A stretch of 64,000 nucleotides of DNA from assembly GCA_020632715.1 (NCBI GenBank), contig JACKFA010000001.1, positions 1-64,000 on the forward strand. Direction: 5' to 3'. A model generated the notes under the pieces. It was given only the letters and a program-made list of their open reading frames with translations. It made no database searches and had not been told where the DNA came from. Position numbers and translations under genes: made by a program. This document shows, piece by piece, positions 16,561 to 25,712 of this stretch; position 1 is the stretch's first letter; each line of letters starts with the position of its first letter. The stretch comes from Deltaproteobacteria bacterium (GTDB lineage: Bacteria > Myxococcota_A > UBA9042 > PHBI01).

Positions 16561-17220
16561 TCAGCCCGCCGCGACCCCGAGCCCGATGGGGCAGCTCACC
16601 CCCGTGCCGGCGAGCCCGCAGTAGCCGTTCGGGTTCTTGTGGAGGTACTGCTGATGGTAGTCCTCGGCGTAGTAGAACGGCGGCGACGGCGCGATCTCGG
16701 TCGTGATGGCGCCCTTCCCCGCGGCCGTGAGCGCCTTCTGGTACGCGTCGCGCGACGCGCGCGCCTGCTCGAGCTGCGCCTCGCTGGTCGTGTAGATGGC
16801 CGAGCGGTACTGCGTGCCGACGTCGTTGCCCTGACGCATGCCCTGCGTGGGGTCGTGCTCCTCCCAGAAGGCGCGGAGCAGCGCCTCGAACGAGACGACC
16901 GCGGGGTCGAAGACCACGCGCACGACCTCGGTGTGGCCGGTGCGCCCCGAGCAGACCTCCTCGTAGCTCGGGTTCGGGGTGAGGCCGCCCGCGTAGCCGA
17001 CCTGCGTCGACCAGACGCCCGGGATCTCCCAGAAGAGGCGCTCGGCGCCCCAGAAGCAGCCGAGGCCGAAGACGGCGACGTCGTAGCCGTCGGGCCAGGG
17101 GGGCGACATGGCGTTGCCGTTGGCCACGTGCCGCGGCGCGACGGGCATGGCGCTCGCGCGCCCGGGGAGCGCGTCGGCGGCGGTCGGGAGGGTCGTCTTC
17201 TTGTGGGCGAACCAGGACAT
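16561..17220 (-). CDS. msrA: Peptide-methionine (S)-S-oxide reductase
   Basis: Length is 219 aa from the ATG at 17220 (MSWFAHKKTTLPTAADALPG), with TGGAGG just upstream. The catalytic site GLGCFWGAERLF with the downstream GVWSTQVGYAGG is diagnostic. The N-terminal extension and the two C-terminal cysteines (GYCGLAGTGVSCPIG) fit the longer Escherichia-type MsrA that recycles through two disulfides. It repairs oxidised methionine using thioredoxin. Cytoplasmic. Divergent from the DEAD-box helicase gene. Confidence 0.95.
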   Translation of the reverse strand: MSWFAHKKTTLPTAADALPGRASAMPVAPRHVANGNAMSPPWPDGYDVAVFGLGCFWGAERLFWEIPGVWSTQVGYAGGLTPNPSYEEVCSGRTGHTEVVRVVFDPAVVSFEALLRAFWEEHDPTQGMRQGNDVGTQYRSAIYTTSEAQLEQARASRDAYQKALTAAGKGAITTEIAPSPPFYYAEDYHQQYLHKNPNGYCGLAGTGVSCPIGLGVAAG

Positions 17221-17376
17221 GGGGCCTCCAGGGTGGGCAGGAGCTGACGCGCAGACTATGCCGGACGCGCCCGCGCGGTCACGCTCCGCGCGGCGGCCCC
17301 GCCCACCGGGCCGAGGGTCGCATTGCCTTGACTTGCTGCGGGGGGTGGCCAAGAGTCCGGGCCTGAATGAGGTTCT

Positions 17377-18984
17377 ATGCTGTTTGAAGATCTAGCTCTC
17401 CCCGACCCGCTGCTCCAGGCCGTGCGCGATCTCGGCTTCGAGAAGCCGACCCCCATCCAGGCGCAGGCCCTGCCCGAGCTCCTGAAGGGCAAGGACATCG
17501 CGGGCCAGGCCCAGACCGGCACCGGCAAGACCGCGTGCTTCCTGCTCGGCACGCTGAACGCCGTGATGCAGACCGAGCGCCCGGCCGATGGCTCGCCGCG
17601 CGCGCTCTGCATCGCGCCGACGCGCGAGCTCGCCATCCAGATCGCGCGCGACGCCGAGCAGCTCACGACCTACCTCGACCTCCGCGTCACGGTGTGCTGT
17701 GGCGGCCTCTCCTGGACGAAGCAGAAGCAGGAGCTCGAGGAGGGCACGGACATCGTCGTGGGCACGCCCGGGCGCCTCCTCGACTACGAGAAGCGGCGGA
17801 TCCTGAAGCTCCACAACATCCAGGTGGCCGTCGTCGACGAGGCCGACCGCATGTACGACATGGGGTTCATCGACGACATCAACCACCTCTTCCGCTACAT
17901 GCCGAAGCGGGACCTCCGCCAGTCGATGCTCTTCTCGGCGACGCTCAGCTACGAGATCATGCGCCTCGCCGAGCGGCACATGAACAACCCCGTGAAGGTG
18001 CGCATCGCCCCGGAGAAGCTCGTCGTCGACGTGATCGAGGAGGAGCTCTACCACGTCGGCCGCCACGAGAAGGTGAACCTCCTGCTCGGGCTCCTGCAGC
18101 GGGAGCAGCCGAAGCGCGCGATGGTCTTCGTCAATCGCAAGGTCGACGGCGAGGAGCTCACCTGGCGCCTGAACCACAACGGATACGAGGCGGTGTATCT
18201 GTCCGGTGACCTCCCGCAGCGGAAGCGCAGCCGGATCATCGACGCCATGAAGGACGGGAACATCGCGCTGCTCGTGGCGACGGACGTCGCGAGCCGCGGG
18301 ATCCACGTCGACGACGTGACGCACGTCTTCAACTGGGATGTCCCGCAGGACCCCGAGGACTACGTCCACCGCATCGGCCGCACGGCGCGCGCGGGCAACG
18401 AGGGCAAGGCGCTCACCCTCGCGGACGAGGAGACGGTGCTGAACCTGCCGGCGGTCGAGAAGATGCTCGACCGCAAGATCCCGACGGTCTTCGCCGACGA
18501 CGACGCGTTCATGCCGGATCGCGCCGGGCGCTTCCGGCGCACGAAGAACGTCTACACGGGCTGGCCCCCGCCGTCGCTCAAGGACGTCCTCGGGAAGGAC
18601 GACGACGACGACGAGGACGGCGACGACCGCGGCGACAGCAGCGACGGCGGCAAGAAGCGGCGGCGGCGGCGCGGTGAGCGCGGCCCGAAGCCCGAGGCGA
18701 GCGAGGCGACGGCGGCGTCCGCGGCTGGCGACAGCGAGGCCGGCGAGGCCGCGACGACGTCGGGCGGCGGCGAGAGGAAGCGTCGGCGGCGGAGCCGCAG
18801 GAAGCCCGAGGGCGAGGCGAGCAGCGCCGAGGCGGCGGCCCCGGCGGACGGCGGCGAGGCGAGCGCCAGCGCCGCGAGCGGCGACGCGCCGGAGAAGAAG
18901 CGGCGGCGGCGGCGGCGCGGCGGCAAGGGTGGCGGCGAGGGCGGCGAGGCCGCGCCGGCCGAGGGCGCCCCGTCGGAGGGCTGA
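17377..18984 (+). CDS. DEAD-box RNA helicase, RhlB-like, with long charged tail
   Basis: Length is 535 aa. All core motifs are intact: Q motif (FEKPTPIQAQAL), I (AQTGTGKT), Ia (PTRELAIQ), II (VDEADRMYDMGF), III (FSAT) and VI (HRIGRTARAG). The core ends near residue 400. It is followed by a low-complexity tail of about 135 residues in which acidic stretches alternate with three Arg/Lys-rich patches (KKRRRRRGER, RKRRRRSRRK, KKRRRRRRGG) separated by Ala/Ser/Glu linkers, a shape typical of RNA-binding or condensate-forming tails. The core resembles RhlB, the degradosome helicase. The AATGAGG ribosome site and AT-rich first codons suggest efficient initiation. Confidence 0.9.
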   Translation: MLFEDLALPDPLLQAVRDLGFEKPTPIQAQALPELLKGKDIAGQAQTGTGKTACFLLGTLNAVMQTERPADGSPRALCIAPTRELAIQIARDAEQLTTYLDLRVTVCCGGLSWTKQKQELEEGTDIVVGTPGRLLDYEKRRILKLHNIQVAVVDEADRMYDMGFIDDINHLFRYMPKRDLRQSMLFSATLSYEIMRLAERHMNNPVKVRIAPEKLVVDVIEEELYHVGRHEKVNLLLGLLQREQPKRAMVFVNRKVDGEELTWRLNHNGYEAVYLSGDLPQRKRSRIIDAMKDGNIALLVATDVASRGIHVDDVTHVFNWDVPQDPEDYVHRIGRTARAGNEGKALTLADEETVLNLPAVEKMLDRKIPTVFADDDAFMPDRAGRFRRTKNVYTGWPPPSLKDVLGKDDDDDEDGDDRGDSSDGGKKRRRRRGERGPKPEASEATAASAAGDSEAGEAATTSGGGERKRRRRSRRKPEGEASSAEAAAPADGGEASASAASGDAPEKKRRRRRRGGKGGGEGGEAAPAEGAPSEG

Positions 18985-19063
18985 GCGCGGCTCCTGGTGC
19001 GGGCTCCCGGAATTTCGCCCGGGGGTCTTGCATCGACGGCGCGGCTTCGTGACAGTCCGCGCC

Positions 19064-20377
19064 ATGCCGACCACCCGACCCACGTCGACCCCGTCCCGGC
19101 CGTCACCCTGGCCCCTGGCCCTGGCGCTCGCGCTGGCGGCGCCTGCGTTCGCGCCCGCGTGCGGCGACGACGGCGGCGGCAGCGGCGGCGAGACGCCCAT
19201 CCTCGAGCGGACGCCGCTCCTCGCGGGCTCGTGCGAGGTCACCTCGCCGATCGCGCAGGTGAGCGGCGCGAGCTGGCTCCCGACCGGGGTCGCCCAGACG
19301 TCGACCGGCGCGTTCATCGCGCGCGGCAACGGCGGCGCGGCGCTCGTGCCGGTGGACGCGGCAGGGGTGCTCGGGGAGCCGCTCGACCTGGGCGAGGACG
19401 AGTTCGCCTACAGCCCCATCGCCGTCGCCGCGGGCGCGGGCGACTTCGCGGACCGCGTGGCGGTCGTGTGGGGACATTACGACGAGGCCGCGCGCGCGAC
19501 GCTCCGGGTCGCGATCGTCGACGACGGGGCGTTCTCGCTCGCGCCGACGGAGATCCCGGGCTTCTCGGGCGCGCAGATCGGGGACCTCGCCGTGGCGGTG
19601 CTCGCCGACGGGCGCGTGGCCGCGCTCGTCGGGACGCAGAGCGCCACGGGGGCAGGCTCTCTCGAGCTCCGCGTGCTCGACGCGAGCGGTGCTGTGGCGG
19701 CGGGGCCGACGACGGTCGCGACGGCGGCGCAGTCCTACGGCTACTTCGGGGTGACCGCGGTCGCGTCGGGCGACGGGCTCCTCGCGACCTGGGTCGAGGG
19801 CTACGACGCCGGCGAGGTGAAGCTCGCGGCGTTCTCGCCCGGGGCGGGCCTCCGCCTCGGGCCGATCGCGCTCTCGGGCGGCCAGGGCTGGGCCGTGCAG
19901 CCGTGGACCTCGCTCCGCGTGGTGGGCGGCGAGACCTGGGTCGCGTGGTCCGAGCAGAAGTACACGGGCAGCGACTTCGACGCGAAAGGCAAGGCGGAGA
20001 TCTGGGTCGCCGCCATCGACACGAAGGGGCAGGTCTCGCAGGGCAGGCTCGCGGAGGGCGAGGTGGACACGATGCGGACGGCGCCGCGGCTCACCGAGGC
20101 CCTCGGGAGGCCGGCGCTCGCGTGGTCCGAGGGGAGCTTCATCTACATCTGCGGCGGGTGCATCAGCGATTACGACATCCACCTCGTGGCGCTCACGCGC
20201 GACGAGGCCGGCGACATCGTGCCGGCGAGCGCCGTGACGACCGTGCTCCACGGCTCGAACGGGCTCTACGCGCGCGGCGTCGCGACGTTCGGCGACGCGC
20301 TGCTCGTCGTCGCGAGCCTCGACTTCCACGCGCTGAGCTACCCGGGGCTCGCGACGGTCACCTGCACCGCGAACTGA
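19064..20377 (+). CDS. Probable lipoprotein of unknown function
   Basis: Length is 437 aa from the ATG at 19064 (MPTTRPTSTPSRPSPWPLAL); an in-frame GTG lies 15 nt upstream and neither has a strong ribosome site. A hydrophobic Ala/Leu signal helix ends in FAPACGDDGGG, an imperfect lipobox followed by the Gly/Asp linker seen in other lipoproteins of this window. The body shows repeated beta segments with short motifs such as ADRVAVVWGHYDE, GLLATWVEGYD, ETWVAWSEQKY and PALAWSEGSF, roughly 50-60 residues apart, consistent with a beta-propeller. A CGGC turn occurs late. Likely an exported propeller protein; ligand unknown. Confidence 0.7.
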   Translation: MPTTRPTSTPSRPSPWPLALALALAAPAFAPACGDDGGGSGGETPILERTPLLAGSCEVTSPIAQVSGASWLPTGVAQTSTGAFIARGNGGAALVPVDAAGVLGEPLDLGEDEFAYSPIAVAAGAGDFADRVAVVWGHYDEAARATLRVAIVDDGAFSLAPTEIPGFSGAQIGDLAVAVLADGRVAALVGTQSATGAGSLELRVLDASGAVAAGPTTVATAAQSYGYFGVTAVASGDGLLATWVEGYDAGEVKLAAFSPGAGLRLGPIALSGGQGWAVQPWTSLRVVGGETWVAWSEQKYTGSDFDAKGKAEIWVAAIDTKGQVSQGRLAEGEVDTMRTAPRLTEALGRPALAWSEGSFIYICGGCISDYDIHLVALTRDEAGDIVPASAVTTVLHGSNGLYARGVATFGDALLVVASLDFHALSYPGLATVTCTAN

Positions 20378-20401
20378 CGCGGCGGTGACGCGCCCCCGCG
20401 G

Positions 20402-21688
20402 TCACCCCTTCGCGGCCTCCTTCGGCTTGTCCTTCGCCGCGTCGCCGTAGAGGCCGATGACCGCGTCGCGCATCTTCACGCGCTGCACCTCGGTGAGCCG
20501 GTTCGAGTCCTTGATGACCGCGAGCACGCGGTTCAACGAGTACACCCCGGACTTCGCCATCTCCTCGACCTGCTGCCAGAGCTCGACGTAGGGCTCCATG
20601 TCCCCGTCGCGCTTGATGCCGCCGAACGCCTTCCGGCCCCACTCGGCGACCTTCGCGGTCCAGGCGCTCTTCTCCTTGTCGGCGTCGCTCTTCGTGACGC
20701 GGACGAGCCGGTCGCCGGCGACCTCGCCGCCCTTCCCCTTCAAGCCGGGGATGATGTTGCCGCGCGCCGCGGCGAGCCGCGCGAGCGGGAACTGCATGTG
20801 GTCGAGGGGGTTCCCGACGCCCACCGCGTGGAACGTGTAGACCTCGCCCTCCGTGAGCTTCTCGCCCGCGGTGTGGACGATGTCGCCCTCGGCCCGGTAG
20901 TGGGTCGACTTCACCTTCTCGCCCTCGGGCTTCTTCGCGTTGTACTGCTTCAGGCGGTCGGCCGCGTCGCCGTCGATCGCCGGCGACTGGAACGTCACGA
21001 CCCGCTTCACCGAGCCCGGGAAGTAGGCCGCCGTGAGCTGCGCGAGCGCCCCGCCGAGGCTGTGGCCGGTGACCACCACCGGCCCGCCGGCCGCGCCGAG
21101 CATGGCGTTGACGCGGCCGATGTTCGACGAGAACTGGTAGGTGCCGATGCCGTGGCGGTTCGTGTCGTCGGAGATCCCGCGATCGTTGGCCGTCCCGCGG
21201 AACGCGAGCACCGTCGGCGGCACGCCGCCGTGCGCCGCGCGGATGATCTTGCCCTGCGCGGTCTTGCCGGCGAGCGCCTCCTCGGTCGGCACGTAGAGCA
21301 CGGAGCGGAAGCCGCTCTCCGGGTCCTCGACCGCGCCCGCCGTGCGGTACCCCCAGAGGGCGAGCGTCTGCGCGTCGATGCCGCGGTACGCGCCGCGGTG
21401 GGCGAGCTGCTCGAGGATGATGTCCTGGTTGCCGATGTCCTGCGCCCCCGACATCACCTCCTCATGACGCCCCTTCGCCGCGAGGCGCGCGTCGTAGATG
21501 GCCTCCTTCGGGTTCGTGAGCGCGTGGAGCGCCGATCCCAGCGGGCTCAACGCCTTCTCCTGCTCCTCCATCGGCTGGCCGCGGAGCCACGACGGTGACG
21601 CCTGCTGCTCCGCGGCGCCGCTCGCGTGATCGGGCGCGTCGTTCGCGAGCTGGGGCGCTGCGTGCGAACGCTTGAGGAAGTCGAACAT
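20402..21688 (-). CDS. Class 3 lipase-like alpha/beta hydrolase
   Basis: Length is 428 aa from the ATG at 21688 (MFDFLKRSHAAPQLANDAPD), with AGGAG 10 nt upstream; an in-frame start at 21775 is not supported. The nucleophile elbow VVVTGHSLGGALAQL has Ser210, and TVLAFRGTAN about 40 residues earlier is the lipase-3 oxyanion strand. VTFQSPAIDGD and a later VYTFHAVGVGNPLDH segment probably carry the Asp and His. No signal peptide, so it is either cytoplasmic or exported by another route. The C-terminal 120 residues are helical. Family PF01764 hydrolyses acylglycerols; a polymorphic-toxin-type phospholipase role cannot be excluded. It is 132 bp downstream of the frameshifted M15-like gene, same strand. 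Confidence 0.8.
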   Translation of the reverse strand: MFDFLKRSHAAPQLANDAPDHASGAAEQQASPSWLRGQPMEEQEKALSPLGSALHALTNPKEAIYDARLAAKGRHEEVMSGAQDIGNQDIILEQLAHRGAYRGIDAQTLALWGYRTAGAVEDPESGFRSVLYVPTEEALAGKTAQGKIIRAAHGGVPPTVLAFRGTANDRGISDDTNRHGIGTYQFSSNIGRVNAMLGAAGGPVVVTGHSLGGALAQLTAAYFPGSVKRVVTFQSPAIDGDAADRLKQYNAKKPEGEKVKSTHYRAEGDIVHTAGEKLTEGEVYTFHAVGVGNPLDHMQFPLARLAAARGNIIPGLKGKGGEVAGDRLVRVTKSDADKEKSAWTAKVAEWGRKAFGGIKRDGDMEPYVELWQQVEEMAKSGVYSLNRVLAVIKDSNRLTEVQRVKMRDAVIGLYGDAAKDKPKEAAKG

Positions 21689-21820
21689 CGGCTGCTCCTG
21701 TCGGGGAACGAGGTCGATAACCAGGGGACGGCGCGGATGCAAGAACGATGCGTCCGCCTTTCTCAAAGGGGACAATTACGACCCCTATTCCACCCTGGTT
21801 GCCTCGGGCCTCGGATCCGA

Positions 21821-24306
21821 TCAGACGCGGCGGCGACGCGGCGACAGCGCGGCCGCGAGAGCGAGGATGGCGGCGAGCGCGATGACGAGGGCGCCGTCGA
21901 CGCCGCCGCCGGCGCAGCCTCCGCTCGCCGGCTGCCGCGTGACCGTCTCGTGGATGACACGGCTCGTGTCGGATCCCGCGTCGGCGACCGCCGCGTCGTC
22001 GCCCAGGGCCGCGGTGTCCGCGCCGGGCGCCGCCGTGTCCGCCGCGGGCGCCTCGGTGTCCACCGCGGGCGCCGCCGTGTCCGCCGCGGGCTCCTCCGTA
22101 TCCGGGGCCGGCTCCTCGCTGTCGGGCACCGGCCCCGCGCCGTCGTCCGGCGTCGTGTCCGGCGCGACGGACGTGTCGACGACGACCGTGTCGGGGGCGA
22201 CGTAGGTGTCAGGCGCCACGGCGGTGTCCGGCGGGGTGTAGGTGTCGGGCGGATCCTCGTCCACGGGGGTCACGGGGTCCGTCGGCTCGACGGGATCGCC
22301 CTCGTCGCCCGGGTCGTTGTCCGTCGGCGGCGGCGGCGCCGACGACGCGCTCGTGTGCACCCAGACGCCCACGAGGTCGACGATGAGGTGCGTCCGCGAC
22401 TTGGCGAAGAGGCAGACCTTGCCGCCGTTGCCGACCGACGTCACCGAGAGCGCCGCGAACGCCGAGCCCGGTCTGAAGTTCAGCGACGACGCGTTCGGCA
22501 CGCTCCCGCCGCAGGGGTAGGCCGTCACGTGGCCGTTCTGCGTCGCGTCGACCGCGGTGATGTTGAGCACCGCCGACCAGACGCCCGTCGGCATGCCGGG
22601 CAGCGTCTGGATCGGGAGCTGGAGGGTCTGCTCGTCCGCGAGCCGGTTCGTGTAGAGCGTCGCCGTCCCGCGCGTGTCGAGGAGGCGCTTCGGCGTCAGC
22701 ACCTGGTAGGAGAGCGGCCCGCTGTCCGACAGGTAGCCGGTCACGTCGACGATGAGGTCGACCGCCTTCAAGGACCACACGCAGAGCTTCCGACCCGTGC
22801 CGAGCTGCGAGACGACGGTGTTCGCCGTGACCGTGTCCGCCGCGTAGTTCACGTTGCTCGTGGCCGGCGTGGCCGTCCCGCACGGGAACGCCGTCAGGAA
22901 GCCCGGCTCCGCCCCCGGGAGCACCGCCACCGACGCCACGACCCCCGTCGCGCCCGCCGGCGCCTGCACGTCGACCTGCGTCACCGTCGCCGCGGCGATG
23001 GGCGTCTGCGTCGAGCGCGTGTCGAGCACGCGCGACGGCGCGACGGCGGTCATCCCCGCGCCGCTCGCCTTGAACGCGCCGAAGAGGTCGGCGATGGCGT
23101 GCGCCTGGGTGCTCGCGAAGAAGGCGACGTCCCCGCCCGCGCCGAGCGCCACCGGCACGGCGTTCGCGCGCGGCACGTCGGCGGCGAAGTTCACGCTCGA
23201 CGTCGGCGGCTGCGACGCCCCCTTCGGGTACGCGACGAAGAAGCCGGGCGCCCCCTGCGGCACGGCCGCCACGTTCAGCCACAGCGCGGTCGCGCCGGAC
23301 ACGACGCCGGACGCGTCGACCACGTTGACCGGCGTCCCCGCCGTGAGCGGGCCGGTCGCGGTGCCGTTGCCGCGCGTCACGCGCGTGCTCGCGGCCGCCT
23401 GCCGCGTGTCGAAGAGGCGCTGCGGCGTCACGTACACGAAGCGCGCGGGCGAGCCGACCGTCGCCACCGTCGGCGGCGTGGCGCCGGCGACCGCGACGGC
23501 GGCCGGCGGCTCGGGGGCGGCGGCGCGCGCGCACGCGGGCGGCGGCCCCGGAGGCACTGGGCGCCCGTGTTCGCGCAGTCGGTCGCGCTGCAGTTGGCCT
23601 TGATGAGGAGCGTGCCTTCGCAGTGGGCCGTGCAGGAGTTGTTGTAGGCGCCCGACGTGAAGAACGGCGTCTGCTTGTTCGCGCCCGCGACGCTGAGCTC
23701 CACGTGGATGTGGTTCGTGTGCGGCAGGCTCGCCGAGCTCAGGAGGCCGAAGCCGCGCTGCCCGTTCCAGTAGCGCTTGTCCCAGATGACCCGCTGGATC
23801 CCGATGTACTCGGCGTTCTCGACGAGCCAGTTGGCGACGGGGTCGCCCTTCGTGTTGTCGGCGTCGCCGTTGGTCATCGGCACCATGAGGTCGATGGCGC
23901 GGCCGATGGCGTGCACGGAGAGCTTCGGGACGCTCGTCTGGGCGCTGTTCTGGCGGCAGCAGTAGAGGCCGCCCGCGCTCAGGTACTGGTAGCGCTGCCG
24001 CAGGAAGAGGTCGAGGGCGGCCGTGCCCGGGTAGGCCGCCGTGCAGGCCGGGTGCGTGCACGAGCAGGCGAACGGGTTCGTGCTCGTGCAGTGCCCGAGC
24101 GGCGAGATGGCCGGCGGGTCCACGACGGGGACGTACTGCGTGGCGGCCACGTCGAGCGTGCTCTGCGGGGGCGCCCAGGCCCCGGAGATCGCGATGGCGC
24201 CTGTCTCGATGGCGGGGGCCGGGTCCGTCGGCAGCGCCTCGTCGCACGCGCCGACGACGGGGAGCGCGAGCGCGAGGCTCAGGGCGAGGAGCGAGGGGCG
24301 TCGCAT
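21821..24306 (-). pseudogene. Frameshifted secreted protein: M15-like peptidase domain, three beta repeats, MYXO-CTERM-like tail
   Basis: Two overlapping frames make one protein of about 828 residues. Frame one runs from 24306: signal helix with lipobox VVGAC, then a peptidase-M15-like zinc domain (SVHAIGRAIDLM and HTNHIHVELS, with GDPVANWLVENA between). The frame changes near 23546-23557, where one added G in the minus-strand GGGG run restores continuity. Frame two has three about 130-residue repeats with RLFDTR/RVLDTR/RLLDTR heads and LIVDVTGY/LIVDLVGV ends, a Pro/Asp/Thr linker, and a C-terminal GGCAGG, membrane helix and RRRR tail like MYXO-CTERM. Either a real broken gene or a base-calling error. 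It would be a cell-envelope peptidoglycan-binding or cleaving protein. Confidence 0.75.
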
Positions 24307-24308
24307 GG

Positions 24309-24334
24309 CGTCTCCGCGGCGGGGGGCGGAGACG
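24309..24334 (-). promoter_or_regulatory. Hairpin that would sequester the ribosome binding site of the M15-like gene
   Basis: CGTCTCCGC (24309-24317) and GCGGAGACG (24326-24334) form a perfect 9-bp stem with an 8-nt loop. On the minus strand the 3' arm contains the GGAG Shine-Dalgarno of the gene whose ATG is at 24306, only 2 nt beyond the stem. A folded transcript would hide the site, so translation may be conditional. No known riboswitch was recognised. Confidence 0.4.
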
Positions 24335-24446
24335 ACGCTAGCGGGCGCCGCGCGAGGCGGTCAAACCGCCGCGCGGCGAGGCGTAACCCGGCTTCCTGGG
24401 CGGGCGCGCGCCGACGTCGGCCCACGCGCCCTCCCCTCGCGATGCC

Positions 24447-25607
24447 TCAGTCGCCGTACTCGGCGAGGAGCTGCTTCGCGATGGTGTTGCGCTGCATGTT
24501 GCTCGTGCCCTCGTAGATCTGGCCGATCTTCGAGTCGCGGAAGAACTTCTCGGCGAGGAAGTCCTTCGTGAAGCCGACGCCGCCCATGAACTCGACGCCC
24601 ATGCTCGCGGCCTTCTCGGCGACGATGGAGCTCTTGAGCTTGGCCATCGCCGCCTCCTTGAGGAACGGCTTCCCGGCGTCCTTCAGGCGCGCCGCGTTGT
24701 ACACGAGGAGCCGCGCGCACTCGATCTCGGTCGCGAGGTCCGCGTACTGGAACTGCACGCCCTGGAAGTCCGCGATGCGCGTGCCGAACTGCTTCCGCTC
24801 GCGCATGTAGGCCATGGCGTAGTCGAACGCGCCCTGCGCGATGCCGATCATCTGCGCGCCGATGCCGATGCGCCCCTCGTTCAGCGTCTCGATGGCGACC
24901 TTGTAGCCCTTCCCGACGGGCCCGAGGACGTTCTCCTTCGGGACGACGCAGTCGTTCAGCACCAGCTCGCAGGTCGAGCTCGCGCGGATCCCGAGCTTGT
25001 CCTCCTTCTTGCCGACCGAGAACCCCTCGAAGCCCTTCTCGACGAGGAAGGCGGTGACGCCGCGGTAGCCGGCCTTCGGGTCGACCGTCGCCATGAGGAC
25101 GTAGACGCCGGCCTCCTTGGCGTTGGTGATCCAGAGCTTCGTGCCGTTCAGGACGAAGTGGTCGCCCTTGTCGACGGCGGTCGCCTTGAGCGCGAACGCG
25201 TCCGACCCGCTCGACGGCTCGGAGAGCGCGTAGGCGCCGACCGTGTCCTTCGCGAGGCGCGTCAGGTACTTCTCCTTCTGCGCCTCGGTGCCCCAGCGGA
25301 GGATGGCGTTGATGACGAGCGTGTTCTGCACGTCGACGAGGACGCCGAGGCTCGCGTCGACCTGCGCGAGCGCCTCGATGACGAGGATCGCGTTGAAGAA
25401 GGTGCTGCCGGAGCCGCCGTACTGCTCCGGCACCTCGATGCCCATGAGCCCGAGGTCGAAGCACTGGTCGAGGATGTCCTTCCGCATCTCCTGGCGCTCG
25501 TCCATCTCGCGCGCGTGCGGCGCGACCTTCTCCCGCGCGAACGAGAGCGCCGCCTCCTTGAACATCGCCTCTTCTTCACCGAGCACCGTCAGCGGCCGGA
25601 CTTCCAT
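24447..25607 (-). CDS. Acyl-CoA dehydrogenase
   Basis: Length is 386 aa from the ATG at 25607 (MEVRPLTVLGEEEAMFKEAA), with GGAGGGG 5-6 nt upstream; the much longer open frame upstream is non-coding. Typical family signatures: YALSEPSSGSDAFAL, WITNAKEAGVYVLMA, GIRASSTCELVL, and RKQFGTRIADFQGVQFQYAD. The catalytic Glu lies in IGQIYEGTSNMQRNTIAKQL, the position used by short- and medium-chain enzymes. It oxidises an acyl-CoA to the 2-enoyl-CoA with FAD and transfers electrons to ETF. Chain-length specificity is not readable. Divergent from a lipase-like lipoprotein. Confidence 0.93.
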   Translation of the reverse strand: MEVRPLTVLGEEEAMFKEAALSFAREKVAPHAREMDERQEMRKDILDQCFDLGLMGIEVPEQYGGSGSTFFNAILVIEALAQVDASLGVLVDVQNTLVINAILRWGTEAQKEKYLTRLAKDTVGAYALSEPSSGSDAFALKATAVDKGDHFVLNGTKLWITNAKEAGVYVLMATVDPKAGYRGVTAFLVEKGFEGFSVGKKEDKLGIRASSTCELVLNDCVVPKENVLGPVGKGYKVAIETLNEGRIGIGAQMIGIAQGAFDYAMAYMRERKQFGTRIADFQGVQFQYADLATEIECARLLVYNAARLKDAGKPFLKEAAMAKLKSSIVAEKAASMGVEFMGGVGFTKDFLAEKFFRDSKIGQIYEGTSNMQRNTIAKQLLAEYGD

Positions 25608-25712
25608 GACACCCCTCCATGGCATTCTCGCGCCCTTGTCAGGCGGACGCCCGGGACTAGATGATGGAGCCGCCGCCGCCGTCAAGCACGAACCGCCCAG
25701 AACCGAGGCCCC

